A stretch of 64,000 bases of DNA, from positions 1-64,000 of the forward strand of contig NZ_SOBR01000002.1 of the NCBI RefSeq assembly GCF_004364315.1, given 5' to 3'. The DNA is from Chromohalobacter marismortui (lineage in GTDB: Bacteria; Pseudomonadota; Gammaproteobacteria; Pseudomonadales; Halomonadaceae). Positions 8,355 to 17,095 of the stretch are shown one piece after another. The notes beneath the pieces are model-generated. The model made no database searches, had not been told where the DNA came from, and was given only the letters and a program-made list of their open reading frames with translations. The number at the start of each line of letters is the position of its first letter. Within the stretch, counting starts at the first letter, position 1. A program made the position numbers and the translations under genes.

Positions 8355-8410
8355 CGACTTCACCCTCTTTTCGATTGTCGTTGTATGGTGATTCAGAAAA
8401 GATTCAAGGG

Positions 8411-9292
8411 TTATTTCTTCGGGTTACGCTCGGCGAAATCATCGGCGATTTCATCAAACGTACAGAAACGCACGCCTTCATGGCTTTGCATGTGCTCGAT
8501 AAGACGTTCGAGCATCATGAGCACCTGAGGGCGTCCCGATACGTCGGGATGAATGGTAATGGTGAAGACCGCGTAATCGTTCTCGCGGTAGACCCAATCA
8601 AACTGATCCTGCCACATCTCGCCAAGGTGGCGGGGACTGACAAAACCATGACTATTGGGCGCTTTCTTGATGAACATCATTGGCGGCAGGTCATCGAGAT
8701 ACCAATTGGCAGGAATCTCGATCAAATCGGTTTCCTCTCCTCGAACCAGAGGCTTCATCCACTCCTTGGCGGGCTTGGAATAATCGATCTTGGTCCAAGA
8801 GTCACCTACGCGCACGTAATAAGGATGGAAATCGTTGTGCATCAGGCTGTGGTCATACTTGATGCCGCGCTCCAGAAGAAGCTCGTTGGTCACCGGGCTG
8901 AATTCCCACCAAGGTGCCACGTAGCCGGTGGGCCGCTTGCCGGACAGGTTGGTCACCAGCTCGATATTGTAATCGAGCACATCACGCTCCTGCTCACGGG
9001 TCATGGCGATGGGATTTTCGTGGCTATAGCCGTGGACGCCAACTTCATGACCAGCATCGACGACGGCTTTCATCTGCTCCGGGAAGGTTTCGATGCTGTG
9101 ACCGGGGATGAACCAGGTCGTCTTGAGGCCATAGCGCTCGAACAACTTGAGAAGACGTGGCGCACCGACTTCACCTGCGAACAGACCGCGGGAAATATCG
9201 TCGGGCGAATCCTCGCCACCGTAGGAACCGAGCCAACCAGCTACTGCATCGACGTCGACGCCAAATGCGCAGAGGATCTCTTTCTTAGCCAT
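8411..9292 (-). CDS. Polysaccharide-deacetylase-family hydrolase (PuuE-like)
   Basis: The start is the ATG at 9292 (MAKKEIL), with GAGGTG upstream; the frame extends 31 codons further without a better start. The NodB-fold metal site is visible: the Asp pair in FGVDVDA near residue 10 and HGYSHEN about 90 residues later. The family includes chitin/peptidoglycan deacetylases and PuuE-type allantoinases that open cyclic amides. No signal peptide is seen, so it acts in the cytoplasm, which fits a small-molecule amidohydrolase better than a polysaccharide enzyme. The neighbouring NCS1 permease and amidase point the same way. The true substrate is unknown. Confidence 0.8.
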   Translation of the reverse strand: MAKKEILCAFGVDVDAVAGWLGSYGGEDSPDDISRGLFAGEVGAPRLLKLFERYGLKTTWFIPGHSIETFPEQMKAVVDAGHEVGVHGYSHENPIAMTREQERDVLDYNIELVTNLSGKRPTGYVAPWWEFSPVTNELLLERGIKYDHSLMHNDFHPYYVRVGDSWTKIDYSKPAKEWMKPLVRGEETDLIEIPANWYLDDLPPMMFIKKAPNSHGFVSPRHLGEMWQDQFDWVYRENDYAVFTITIHPDVSGRPQVLMMLERLIEHMQSHEGVRFCTFDEIADDFAERNPKK

Positions 9293-9709
9293 CTTGAACA
9301 CCTCGTTGTTGAGTATTGGATAGGGGGTGCTTGTGCAGATGACGACAGCCGTCGAGGCCGTCGACTTATTGAAGACTGGATACAAAGGTCATTTTTGTCA
9401 AGAAACCCTATCACTACCTCTTAACACCGCTCTATCATCCTCTGACAAAATTACAGTTAAAAACACTGTAAAAAATGAAAAATAATGGATGAAAAACGCA
9501 AAAATAGTTGACTAAGCAGGTGAAAATTCGAACATGGCACAAACGCTTATCCGGCTTTTCCACGTAACGCAAGCAGGCAGGCCCTCCCACGAAGGCCATC
9601 TTTTAGAAATTGGGCACAAAAGTCATTTTTATGCTTACAGCGGGCAGCAACGGCAAAGCGCCCCATCACTAAGGGCGCCCAAGAGGAAAAGCGGGAAGCG
9701 CAAGGGGGC
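9293..9709. promoter_or_regulatory. 417-bp regulatory gap with repeated GTCATTTTT
   Basis: No gene is visible. It is AT-rich and should hold the promoter of the minus-strand deacetylase-SDR operon. The 9-mer GTCATTTTT occurs at 9388-9396 and 9622-9630, and once more at 10878-10886 in the NCS1 promoter region on the other side of the GntR gene. This distribution would suit binding sites of that regulator. Confidence 0.4.
9451..9471. promoter_or_regulatory. Inverted repeat, candidate operator
   Basis: TTACAGT and ACTGTAA are perfect 7-bp arms around TTAAAAAC-like spacer sequence, about 160 bp upstream of the deacetylase-family gene. No downstream T-run marks it as a terminator. It is a plausible protein-binding site for the promoter of that operon. 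Confidence 0.4.
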
Positions 9710-10816
9710 TCAGGTAATCTTGAGCAGATAAGGGGGCAGGCTTGGTTCGGGGAAGACCGATAATACCTTCAGCCTACGTCGGGAACGCTCGGCAGCTGCC
9801 TGAAGATGTGACTGCAGACTGGAGGCCGCTGCATCGAAGGCGCCGAACAGCAAATGATCGAGAACCAGCTTGTGCTCCATCAACAGCGGCTCGTCTGGTG
9901 GCACACCCAGCGTCTGAAAGAAGATGCGGTTGACGATCACGGGAAGCTGACTCTGAGCGATCATCTCGCGAGCCTTGCGATTGGGATAAAGTCGAAGGCA
10001 GCGCTGATGCAGATCCTGCTCCAGCCGAGTGATGGCGGCGGCATTCTGAAGCTCTGGATGGTCGATCAGGCGTTGCACCTCATCTCGCATCGCCTCGAGT
10101 TCGGCGCGATCCAGAAGAGGACCGGAAACCTTGAGCGCCGCCGGCTCCAGCAGCACGCGAATTTCATAGTCGTCAGCCACCGCCTGAGCCGTCAATGGAC
10201 CGGCCAACCAGTGCGAATGGCGATCCTTTTCGATCAGACGCTGGTTCCGCAGCCGTCCCAGCACCTCCCTGGCCACGGTACGACTGACCCCGTGATATTC
10301 ACTCAGCACGGTCTCGATGATGCGAAAGTGGCCGAAGGCCAGGCAGGTGGCCACGGCCTCCTCCACCTGGACATAAATGCGATCAGCCGCCGACCGAGTG
10401 TCCACGACAGGCCGCTCATCAACTCCCAGGCCAAGCATTTCGGGTGTCAAGGGATCGCGCACCGGCTTCACCGACTCGGGGTCCGGTGTCGCCAGAAAGC
10501 CACGCCCCTCAAAACGGCTGATCAACCCCTGTTCATGCAACAGTTCCAGTGCCTTGCGAACGGGGCCTCGACTGGTACCAAACAGCCGCGCGATAGGCCC
10601 CTCGAGTAGAATTTGATTGGAAGGAAGACGCTGCGCCTGTATAGCCTTGCGCAATGTCTCCTGGATCATGACATAACGAGGAGCACGCCCCTCCTGCCGC
10701 CTGTTCGAACTGTCTGCAGTGGCCAGCACCCACTCCTCCCTGAACTCATCGACTCGCACCTCGCGCATGTCTGACTCGACCCACCCGACGCACGACGAGC
10801 CATCACGCCCGCCCAC
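9710..10816 (-). CDS. GntR-family regulator with two winged-helix domains
   Basis: The protein has 368 residues, about 130 more than a usual FadR-type GntR regulator. The extra length is a second DNA-binding domain: residues about 46-110 (RYVMIQETLRKAIQ... SRGPVRKALELLHEQGLISR) and about 142-208 (DRIYVQVEEAVATC... SRTVAREVLGRLRNQRLIEK) each read as a GntR winged helix. An FCD-type effector domain follows at about 215-345. The GTG at 10816 has GGGGGGAAG upstream; an ATG at 10768 is an alternative start and leaves both winged helices intact. It lies between the two arms of the catabolic cluster and probably controls both. Confidence 0.82.
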   Translation of the reverse strand: MGGRDGSSCVGWVESDMREVRVDEFREEWVLATADSSNRRQEGRAPRYVMIQETLRKAIQAQRLPSNQILLEGPIARLFGTSRGPVRKALELLHEQGLISRFEGRGFLATPDPESVKPVRDPLTPEMLGLGVDERPVVDTRSAADRIYVQVEEAVATCLAFGHFRIIETVLSEYHGVSRTVAREVLGRLRNQRLIEKDRHSHWLAGPLTAQAVADDYEIRVLLEPAALKVSGPLLDRAELEAMRDEVQRLIDHPELQNAAAITRLEQDLHQRCLRLYPNRKAREMIAQSQLPVIVNRIFFQTLGVPPDEPLLMEHKLVLDHLLFGAFDAAASSLQSHLQAAAERSRRRLKVLSVFPEPSLPPYLLKIT

Positions 10817-11099
10817 CTATTTTGACACTTCCCCCCAATCCTTTCGAGATCAAGAAAAACGACCAGTGGAACCATTCGTCATTTTTCTTGGGTCATAATA
10901 TCGGGATAAAAATAAAATTCTATATAAAACAGAAACTTGAAAAGAGCATAGAACCCAGAATCACAAAGCTAGGACAATCATCCCTTGGCAAAAAATGATC
11001 TTTGTACCCATACTACAATTCCGAATGGCGTACCTGGTGGCCTCGCTACCGAACGATGGCGCCTTACAACAAACACACAACATCTCGAGGAACGCAGCA
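10817..11099. promoter_or_regulatory. Divergent promoter region between gntR-type and NCS1 genes
   Basis: This 283-bp AT-rich stretch separates the divergent GntR and NCS1 genes. It contains GTCATTTTT at 10878-10886, the motif also found twice in the gap 9293-9709, followed by a run of A/T around 10893-10930 that could hold -10 elements. No convincing open frame is present; ATGs at 10995 and 11025 are in frame with the NCS1 gene but lack ribosome sites. Confidence 0.4.
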
Positions 11100-12620
11100 G
11101 TGGCCCATCAATCACACATCCACGACTCCAGCAGCTCCGTCGGAAGCAGCGGCGCTGGTCAACACTTGCTCGAAGCCGCCATCTTGCCGGTTTGGCTCAA
11201 CCAGCGAACCATCGGTTTCTTCGGTTTTATCTGGCTCTGGATCGGCATGGCAGTCATTATCGCGACCTTTCAGCTTGGCGCTGGTGGCGTCGCCGGCTTG
11301 CCGCTACTTCATGTGGTAGCCATCATTTTCTTCGCTAACCTCGTGCTGGGTGTCGTCATGAGCCTAACGGCAGATATCGGCACAGAACATGGTCTCTCTT
11401 TCGCCGTTTACTTGCGTGCTCCTTTCGGTATCAAAGGCACTCACCTGCCCGCCGTGTCGCGCGGTATCGTCGCCGCGATCTGGTTCGGCGTACAAACCTA
11501 CCTCGGCGCGCTGGCTCTCAACGGCATCGTCGAATATCTGTGGGGATTCGATAACTGGATCTTGTGGTACACGCTGTTCGCTATCGTGCAGATCGCCAAC
11601 ACCGCGCTTGGCATTCGAGCCGTGGAAATGCTGGCTTCCATAGCGGCCCCCTGCATCGTGGCTATCTCGGTGTGGATGTATTTCACACTCGACGTGCTGG
11701 CCGAAACACAGGGCATCAATATCTGGACCTTCGTGGGCGACCAAGACGTCGCGGCTCTGGGATTGTTCTTTGCCAACATGGCCTTCTGGTCGGCACTAGC
11801 AGTAGACATCCCCAATCTGACGCGCTTTCTGCGTGCACCCGGTGGTGAACGAAACTTCTTCACTCGCAATCGCAACGTGTTTGTCGCCCAGTTCCTGGCG
11901 CTGCCCGCCACGCAAGCCTGGATCGCCCTGATTGGCGGGGTTTCCTTCATCGCTGCAGGCGACTGGAATCCAGTTACTGTCATTCAGGGGCAGGGCGGAG
12001 GCCTGACTCTGGTCGCACTACTGCTGATGGTGATTCTCGCTCAGTGGTCCACCAACAACGCAGCCAATTTGATCCCCGCAGCACTCACGTTCGTCAATGC
12101 TGGGGCTCCACGCATCAGCTATCCAGTCGCACTGGTCATTGCAGGCCTGATCGGGACCGCCTCAATGCCTTGGTTGATCCTCAACCATCTGTTCACGTTC
12201 CTCAGTTACTACGGCGCCGTACTCTCGGCCGTCGGTGGCATCATGGTGGCGGATTATTATCTTTTGAGACGCCGGCGTCTCAACGTGCCCGCTCTCTTTG
12301 AAGCCAAAGGCCAGTTCCGCTTTGCCAACGGCTTCAATCCAGCCGGCATCATCGCCTGGGTGGTGGGCGGCACCATGGCCTTGGTGTTTCTTGAATACGC
12401 TTATGCCGTTGGCTTCGTGACAGCTCTCGTGGTGTATCTGGTGCTAATGAAAACTTGGATTCTTCGCCACTACCCTCAGGAAGAGCTAGTCTCCGATTTC
12501 GATGACCGCTTCCTGGCTACATCCGTAGGGCGCAACTGGGTCTATACCGAGCACCAACGCTTCGAGCGCCTGACTACCGATGACATTCCTGCCTCGGCGC
12601 TCAAGCGTGAGGATCGTTGA
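11100..12620 (+). CDS. NCS1-family nucleobase/allantoin/hydantoin:cation symporter
   Basis: The protein has twelve predicted membrane helices with NCS1 landmarks: PVWLNQRTIGFFGFIWLWIG in helix 1, SRGIVAAIWFGVQTYLGA in the substrate region, and the NNAANLIPAALTFV stretch. The family carries cytosine, uracil, allantoin and hydantoins with sodium or protons. I place the start at the GTG at 11100 because CGAGGA lies just upstream and the resulting 506 residues suit the family; the frame is open for 35 codons before it. It leads the plus-strand arm (permease, amidase, small protein, GTPase, binding protein) with short gaps throughout. Confidence 0.85.
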   Translation: MAHQSHIHDSSSSVGSSGAGQHLLEAAILPVWLNQRTIGFFGFIWLWIGMAVIIATFQLGAGGVAGLPLLHVVAIIFFANLVLGVVMSLTADIGTEHGLSFAVYLRAPFGIKGTHLPAVSRGIVAAIWFGVQTYLGALALNGIVEYLWGFDNWILWYTLFAIVQIANTALGIRAVEMLASIAAPCIVAISVWMYFTLDVLAETQGINIWTFVGDQDVAALGLFFANMAFWSALAVDIPNLTRFLRAPGGERNFFTRNRNVFVAQFLALPATQAWIALIGGVSFIAAGDWNPVTVIQGQGGGLTLVALLLMVILAQWSTNNAANLIPAALTFVNAGAPRISYPVALVIAGLIGTASMPWLILNHLFTFLSYYGAVLSAVGGIMVADYYLLRRRRLNVPALFEAKGQFRFANGFNPAGIIAWVVGGTMALVFLEYAYAVGFVTALVVYLVLMKTWILRHYPQEELVSDFDDRFLATSVGRNWVYTEHQRFERLTTDDIPASALKREDR

Positions 12621-12669
12621 GTACTAGCGGATATCGACCATCTAACGCCCGTAAGACCGGAGACAACTT

Positions 12670-14025
12670 ATGGATGCTTTTCCACGCACCGCCCTAGCCA
12701 TTGGCCAAGCCATCCAGTACGGCGACATCGACCCGGTGGCGTTAACACAGCACTGCCTGGACGAGGCTACGGCCAGCGACGCGGTTTTCATCTCGCTGAC
12801 GCCGGATCGCGCTCTGGCGGAAGCCGAGGCGGCTGCTCGTCGCCGGCAACTCGGCATCCCCCTGAGCCCCCTCGATGGTGTTCCACTGGCCTGGAAGGAC
12901 CTATTCGATATCACAGGCACGCTGACCACCGCCGGCAGCCGGGTACTCGCCAAGACGCCTGCCACACGCGACGCCACGGCGGTTCGTCATGCCTCGGGGA
13001 GCGGCATGGTGTGTATCGGCAAGACCAACCTGACCGAACTGGCTTACTCCGGCCTTGGTCTGAACCCGCACTATGGCACTCCGCACCACACGCCGGCAGG
13101 ATCGGAACCCAGAGTTCCCGGCGGTTCGAGTTCGGGTTCGGCGGTCGCCGTAGCCAAGGGTATCGTCCCGGCCGCTATCGGGACCGATACCGCTGGGTCG
13201 CTGCGCATTCCCGCCGCCTTCAACGGCCTGGTCTCCTACCGCCCTTCCCAACCGCGTCACGACAGACATGGTGTCACACCCCTCGCCGAGACTCTCGACA
13301 CCATTGGGGCGATCGCGCCGTCCCTGTCGGACTGCCTGGCCATCGACGACCTCCTGCGCGGCAAGAAGGTACAGACTCGGGAGCCGGCGGATCCCGGACG
13401 TACGGTGATCGTGCTCGACACGACCTGCCTCGACGACGAACGCCTAGAGCCCGGGGTACGACAAAATCTGGAAAACAGCGCCGAGCGACTGGCCCAGGCC
13501 GGTTTTCATGTGATCAGGCGCCCCATCGCCAGCATCGGCGAAACACTGAACCTCATCCAGAGGCATGGCTGGCTGGGCGCAGCAGAAGCCTATACCGAGT
13601 ACCGGGGGCTCCTCGAGCGTGACGAGGCCGACCGCATGGACCCACGGGTGAGACAACGACTGTTGGCCGCGCGAAGCATGACGCCAGATAGCGTCGTGAC
13701 ACTTTATCACCAGCGCCAAGCGCTCCAGAACCGCCTACGCCAGGAGCTGGCGGGAGCGATTCTGCTCACTCCTACCGTTGCACACGCCGCCCCGTTCCTG
13801 AGCCCGCTGGAGTCTGATTCTGAATACTTTGCCAAGATCAATCTTGCCACGCTACGTCTCAGCATGGTGGCCAGCCTATTGGACTCTCCGGCAATCGCGA
13901 TGCCGAGCGGGGTCGATGAAAACCAGCAGCACACCAGCATTCAGCTCAGTGCCCCCAGTGGCGGAGACGAAATTCTCTTGCGGGTGGCACTGGCGGCCGA
14001 TGAATACCTCGGTGCTGATCATTAA
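12670..14025 (+). CDS. Amidase (amidase-signature family)
   Basis: The 451-residue enzyme carries the amidase-signature Ser-cisSer-Lys triad: K76 in PLAWKDLFDI, the GGSSSGS loop at 151-157 holding the cis-Ser, and the nucleophile S179 in GTDTAGSLR. Such enzymes hydrolyse small amides, carbamoyl compounds or ureido acids. The ATG at 12670 follows GGAGACAACTT. In this cluster it most likely acts on the linear product of the PuuE-like ring-opening enzyme, releasing ammonia; that order is an inference. A general amidase with no link to the neighbours cannot be excluded. Confidence 0.88.
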   Translation: MDAFPRTALAIGQAIQYGDIDPVALTQHCLDEATASDAVFISLTPDRALAEAEAAARRRQLGIPLSPLDGVPLAWKDLFDITGTLTTAGSRVLAKTPATRDATAVRHASGSGMVCIGKTNLTELAYSGLGLNPHYGTPHHTPAGSEPRVPGGSSSGSAVAVAKGIVPAAIGTDTAGSLRIPAAFNGLVSYRPSQPRHDRHGVTPLAETLDTIGAIAPSLSDCLAIDDLLRGKKVQTREPADPGRTVIVLDTTCLDDERLEPGVRQNLENSAERLAQAGFHVIRRPIASIGETLNLIQRHGWLGAAEAYTEYRGLLERDEADRMDPRVRQRLLAARSMTPDSVVTLYHQRQALQNRLRQELAGAILLTPTVAHAAPFLSPLESDSEYFAKINLATLRLSMVASLLDSPAIAMPSGVDENQQHTSIQLSAPSGGDEILLRVALAADEYLGADH

Positions 14026-14061
14026 TTCGGCAACAAGACGCCTCACTTTCAAGGAGCTTCC

Positions 14062-14367
14062 ATGTGCGGACTTTGTGGCGCCTTTAGCGGCGACAACCAC
14101 TGGAGTACTCATATCGAGGACCCAGAACAAGCCCACCACGAACGCCGCCGGGCCCGAGCCTATCGAGCCAAGTTGATCAACCGAGTGCTTGGCCCGCGCC
14201 GCTTGGTGATCGAGGACTTTCAAGCGTCGAGCTTTGTTCTCGCCTCCGCCACCGGCAAACGGGAGATCGTCGAGGATCTAGGCGGTATCTGGCGTCAGGC
14301 CGAGCAATTGAGCGGACGCGAGCTTGATCCCCTGGACACGGAATTCCTGGCCGCTTTGACTGGCTGA
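14062..14367 (+). CDS. Small protein starting MCGLCG, function unknown
   Basis: This 101-residue protein begins MCGLCGAFSG. That start recalls class II glutamine amidotransferases (MCGIxG), where Cys2 becomes the N-terminal nucleophile, but the protein is far too short for that domain. Alternatively C2 and C5 with the following His residues could bind metal. The start is strongly supported by AAGGAGCTT upstream. It lies between the amidase and the COG0523 GTPase genes, 36 bp after the former. COG0523 proteins often serve metal enzymes, so a metal-related role is possible. I do not recognise the family. Confidence 0.7.
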   Translation: MCGLCGAFSGDNHWSTHIEDPEQAHHERRRARAYRAKLINRVLGPRRLVIEDFQASSFVLASATGKREIVEDLGGIWRQAEQLSGRELDPLDTEFLAALTG

Positions 14368-14412
14368 CCGGCGTTTCCAAAGACGCCCCCTTCCCCGATG
14401 AGGAGACTTTCG

Positions 14413-15456
14413 ATGAATGAGACTCCCCCGTTCCTGCCGGTGCATGTTATTTCGGGCTTCCTGGGCAGTGGCAAGACCACGCTTTTGAAATCGGTCCTAG
14501 CCAGCGAGGCCTTCGGCGATAGTGCCGTATTGATCAACGAGTTCGGTGACATGGGGCTCGATGACCGGTTGCTTGGAGAGATTGCAGAAGACACTGTGCT
14601 GCTATCCAGCGGCTGCGTCTGCTGCACGATCCGCGGAGAGCTGTCGGACGCGCTACGGCGCTTATTATCGCAGCGACAGAATGGCGAGATACCCGCGTTC
14701 CAGAGAGTCGTACTGGAAACCACTGGACTGGCCGATCCCGGCCCGATCGCCTCCACCATTACAGCCGACCCCGTATTACGCCATCACCTCCGCCCGGGGA
14801 CCAACCTCACACTTGTGGATGCCGTCAACGCTATCGAAAGTCTCCAGCGACACCCAGTCTGGGAGGCGCAAGTCGCGGTGGCCGACAAGCTGGTCATCAG
14901 CAAGACCGATCTGGTCGATACATCGCGAATCGATCACATCCATGACCTGCTGAATACCATCAATCCGGCGGCACAGCGCCTTGAGCGGGAAGCACTGGAC
15001 CAGTGCAGCGACACGCTCTTCGCCAGTGGTCCCCACCTCGAGCGATTCACCCATTCCCAGGCCAAAACATGGCTGGGCCCCTGGCGCAAAACGGTGGATC
15101 CGGAAAAGAGCAGTCATCTCAGCGATATGCTCTCATTCCGTCTGGCCTTTGACGGCGAGCTGGACTGGACATGTTTCGGCCTATGGCTCTCGATGCTCCT
15201 CAATCGCCACGGTAACGACATCATGCGGGTCAAGGGGGTTCTACATGTCAAGGATGATCATCGGCCGGTCGTACTACATGGCGTGCAGCACACTGTTCAC
15301 CCTCCAGAACACATCGAGACCTGGCCCGACGATGACCACCGCTCGGAGCTCATCTTTATCACGCGTGGTATCACGGCCATGCGCGTGGCAGACTCGTTGG
15401 ACACCTTCATGAGAACCGTGAGCGACCACCCGTGCCCCAGGATCTCCCATGCCTAA
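14413..15456 (+). CDS. COG0523/CobW-family GTPase, putative metallochaperone
   Basis: The P-loop GFLGSGKT is at residues 15-22, and the diagnostic CxCC metal motif (GCVCC, C68/C70/C71) follows, as in zinc, cobalt or nickel chaperone GTPases. SKTD near residue 160 is the base-recognition motif. A C-terminal CobW_C domain (about 240-340) completes the usual architecture. I use the ATG at 14413 (MNETPP), which has GAGGAG eight bases upstream, not the ATG at 14398. The gene sits between the MCGLCG protein and the binding-like protein, whose ATG overlaps its end by 8 nt. A likely client is the metal-dependent deacetylase-family hydrolase of the cluster; this is inferred from context. Confidence 0.85.
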   Translation: MNETPPFLPVHVISGFLGSGKTTLLKSVLASEAFGDSAVLINEFGDMGLDDRLLGEIAEDTVLLSSGCVCCTIRGELSDALRRLLSQRQNGEIPAFQRVVLETTGLADPGPIASTITADPVLRHHLRPGTNLTLVDAVNAIESLQRHPVWEAQVAVADKLVISKTDLVDTSRIDHIHDLLNTINPAAQRLEREALDQCSDTLFASGPHLERFTHSQAKTWLGPWRKTVDPEKSSHLSDMLSFRLAFDGELDWTCFGLWLSMLLNRHGNDIMRVKGVLHVKDDHRPVVLHGVQHTVHPPEHIETWPDDDHRSELIFITRGITAMRVADSLDTFMRTVSDHPCPRISHA

Positions 15457-16672
15457 AGCCGTATCTTCAGCCAATTCGGAAGGGCCATACGTTCAACGCG
15501 GCCCGGTCAATCTTCGCGTGCTGGGCACCTCAGTCACGCTTCTGGAGAGCATCCGCCAACGCGCGCGCGCCGACCTGGGCATTCGGCTGACGTTTGATGT
15601 GCTTGACGGCGTCGCCGCTCAAAGGGCCGGCGTACTCGCCCCGGATAGCTTCGACATCTATGACCAGTGGTTTCATAACGTGGATTTCGTATGGCCAGCA
15701 AACGCCATTCAGCCCATCGACATTGAACGCATAGATAACTGGGACAAAATCAACGATTTGCCGAAGACGGGACGCCTGACACCCCACGCACCACTCGGCG
15801 CTGGCAGCAATCCGGTCGATCGTCTTTATATACAACCCGATGGCAGCTGCGGCTCACGCCCCAGTGGGCATATAACCATGCTGCCGGCTAGCCATAACGT
15901 CGATAGCTTCGGCTACCGCCTGGATATGCTACCTGACGGATTGAGCCACGATCATGAGAGCTGGGCCTGGTTATTGGACAGGCGCTGGCGAGGCATGGTC
16001 AGTCTGCAGAACGACAGCGCAATCGGCGCGATCGATGCAGCAATGGCGGCCAAGGCAGCTGGACTGGTCGAGTTCAAGGATCTTGGCAATCTCAGCGTGG
16101 AAGAAATCGACAGCCTCATCGACTGCCTGATCACTCTCAAGCGCCAGCAGCACTTTCGAACGTTCTGGAGCAACCAAGACCAGGCCTCCTCCGACATGGT
16201 CCGCGGCCGGGTCGGCATCGAGAGCCTCTGGTCCCCCGCCATGACCAACCTCAAAAAGCGCCATATCAAGGTGCGCATGGCCTCACCTATGGAAGGCTAC
16301 CGTGCCTGGTATGGCGGCATGTCTATCTCGCGCCATGCAAAGGGCCGTACGCTCGATGCCGCCTATGACTATCTCAACTGGTGGATTTCCGGCTGGCCCG
16401 GTGCCGTCATGGCTCGTCAGGGGTACTACATTTCCACGCCGGAGCTTACCCGCCCTCACCTATCACCCGCCGAATGGGACTACTGGTACGCAGGCAGGCC
16501 CGCCTCCGAGGAACTTGATGACCCCTCCGGGGCCAGTGGATTGATTCACCAAGGCGAAATTCGGGATGGTGGAGACTACCTGACACGCATGAGTCGTATC
16601 GCCGTGTGGAATACGGTCATGGACGAGCACAACTACCTGGTCCGGCGCTGGAACGATTTCATGTCGGCATAA
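15449..16672 (+). CDS. Extracellular-solute-binding-like protein without signal peptide
   Basis: The 407-residue protein resembles PotD/spermidine-type periplasmic binding proteins (FDIYDQWFHNVDFVWPANAIQPIDI, SSDMVRGRVGIESLWSPAM, AYDYLNWWISGWPGAVMARQGYY). It starts MPKAVSSANSEGPY with no hydrophobic or Tat signal, and no ABC permease or ATPase gene is nearby. It therefore probably stays in the cytoplasm and binds a pathway ligand rather than feeding a transporter. The start overlaps the GTPase gene by 8 nt and has CCAGGA upstream, so it is not mis-called through a missed signal sequence. It ends the plus-strand operon. Confidence 0.75.
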   Translation: MPKAVSSANSEGPYVQRGPVNLRVLGTSVTLLESIRQRARADLGIRLTFDVLDGVAAQRAGVLAPDSFDIYDQWFHNVDFVWPANAIQPIDIERIDNWDKINDLPKTGRLTPHAPLGAGSNPVDRLYIQPDGSCGSRPSGHITMLPASHNVDSFGYRLDMLPDGLSHDHESWAWLLDRRWRGMVSLQNDSAIGAIDAAMAAKAAGLVEFKDLGNLSVEEIDSLIDCLITLKRQQHFRTFWSNQDQASSDMVRGRVGIESLWSPAMTNLKKRHIKVRMASPMEGYRAWYGGMSISRHAKGRTLDAAYDYLNWWISGWPGAVMARQGYYISTPELTRPHLSPAEWDYWYAGRPASEELDDPSGASGLIHQGEIRDGGDYLTRMSRIAVWNTVMDEHNYLVRRWNDFMSA

Positions 16673-17095
16673 GCAGAAAGAGCGTGTGGGTACACAAGAA
16701 CGGCGGACTGCAGAGACGTAGAAGCCGGGCCGGGGGCGCAATTCGGCTGAACTCCAGTCAAAGCATAGGAATGGGACTATGGAGGAGTGTGGCTTGTTGA
16801 TGGTGGACCAGCAGAGAAAGAGCCAAGACAGAGAGATTATGAGTTCGCTTTTAAAACAATAAGCTACTGACACACAAGGAAAAGCAACCGTAATCAAGCG
16901 AAAGGTACAGTTCTTTGGAATCAGTAGCTTAGCGAAAGTTGAGGATAGCACACGAAGCTGGTGTGTGTACCGCTGGTGTACCTCCCAGCACCCTGCTTGA
17001 GGTGTGAAACGATGTAGACACTCTTCCAGCTCCAGCACATTGATTGTCCTCAAAAACATACACTATTTCAATCAAATCAAGTTTTAAAAAGCGTT
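16673..17095. other. 423-bp gap with nested inverted repeats
   Basis: No gene is visible. GC content falls along this stretch toward the AT-rich reverse transcriptase gene. The main structure is the inverted repeat at 16860-16931 (separate entry). A short hairpin, GCTGG...CCAGC, lies near 16969-16991. The stretch lies downstream of the reverse transcriptase and may belong to the same mobile or defence unit. Confidence 0.5.
16860..16931. repeat. Long inverted repeat, possible structured RNA
   Basis: TAAGCTACTGA at 16860-16870 and TCAGTAGCTTA at 16921-16931 are perfect 11-bp arms. On the minus strand, AACTGTA and TACGGTT inside the loop can form a second 7-bp stem with one G-U pair. Such a nested stem suggests a folded RNA made on the reverse transcriptase strand, or a recombination site. 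It lies about 165 bp past the reverse transcriptase stop codon. Confidence 0.5.

Noticed and set aside
16860-16931. Integron attC site
   Set aside because: The arms lack the RYYYAAC / GTTRRRY core sites, and no integron integrase or cassette array is nearby.
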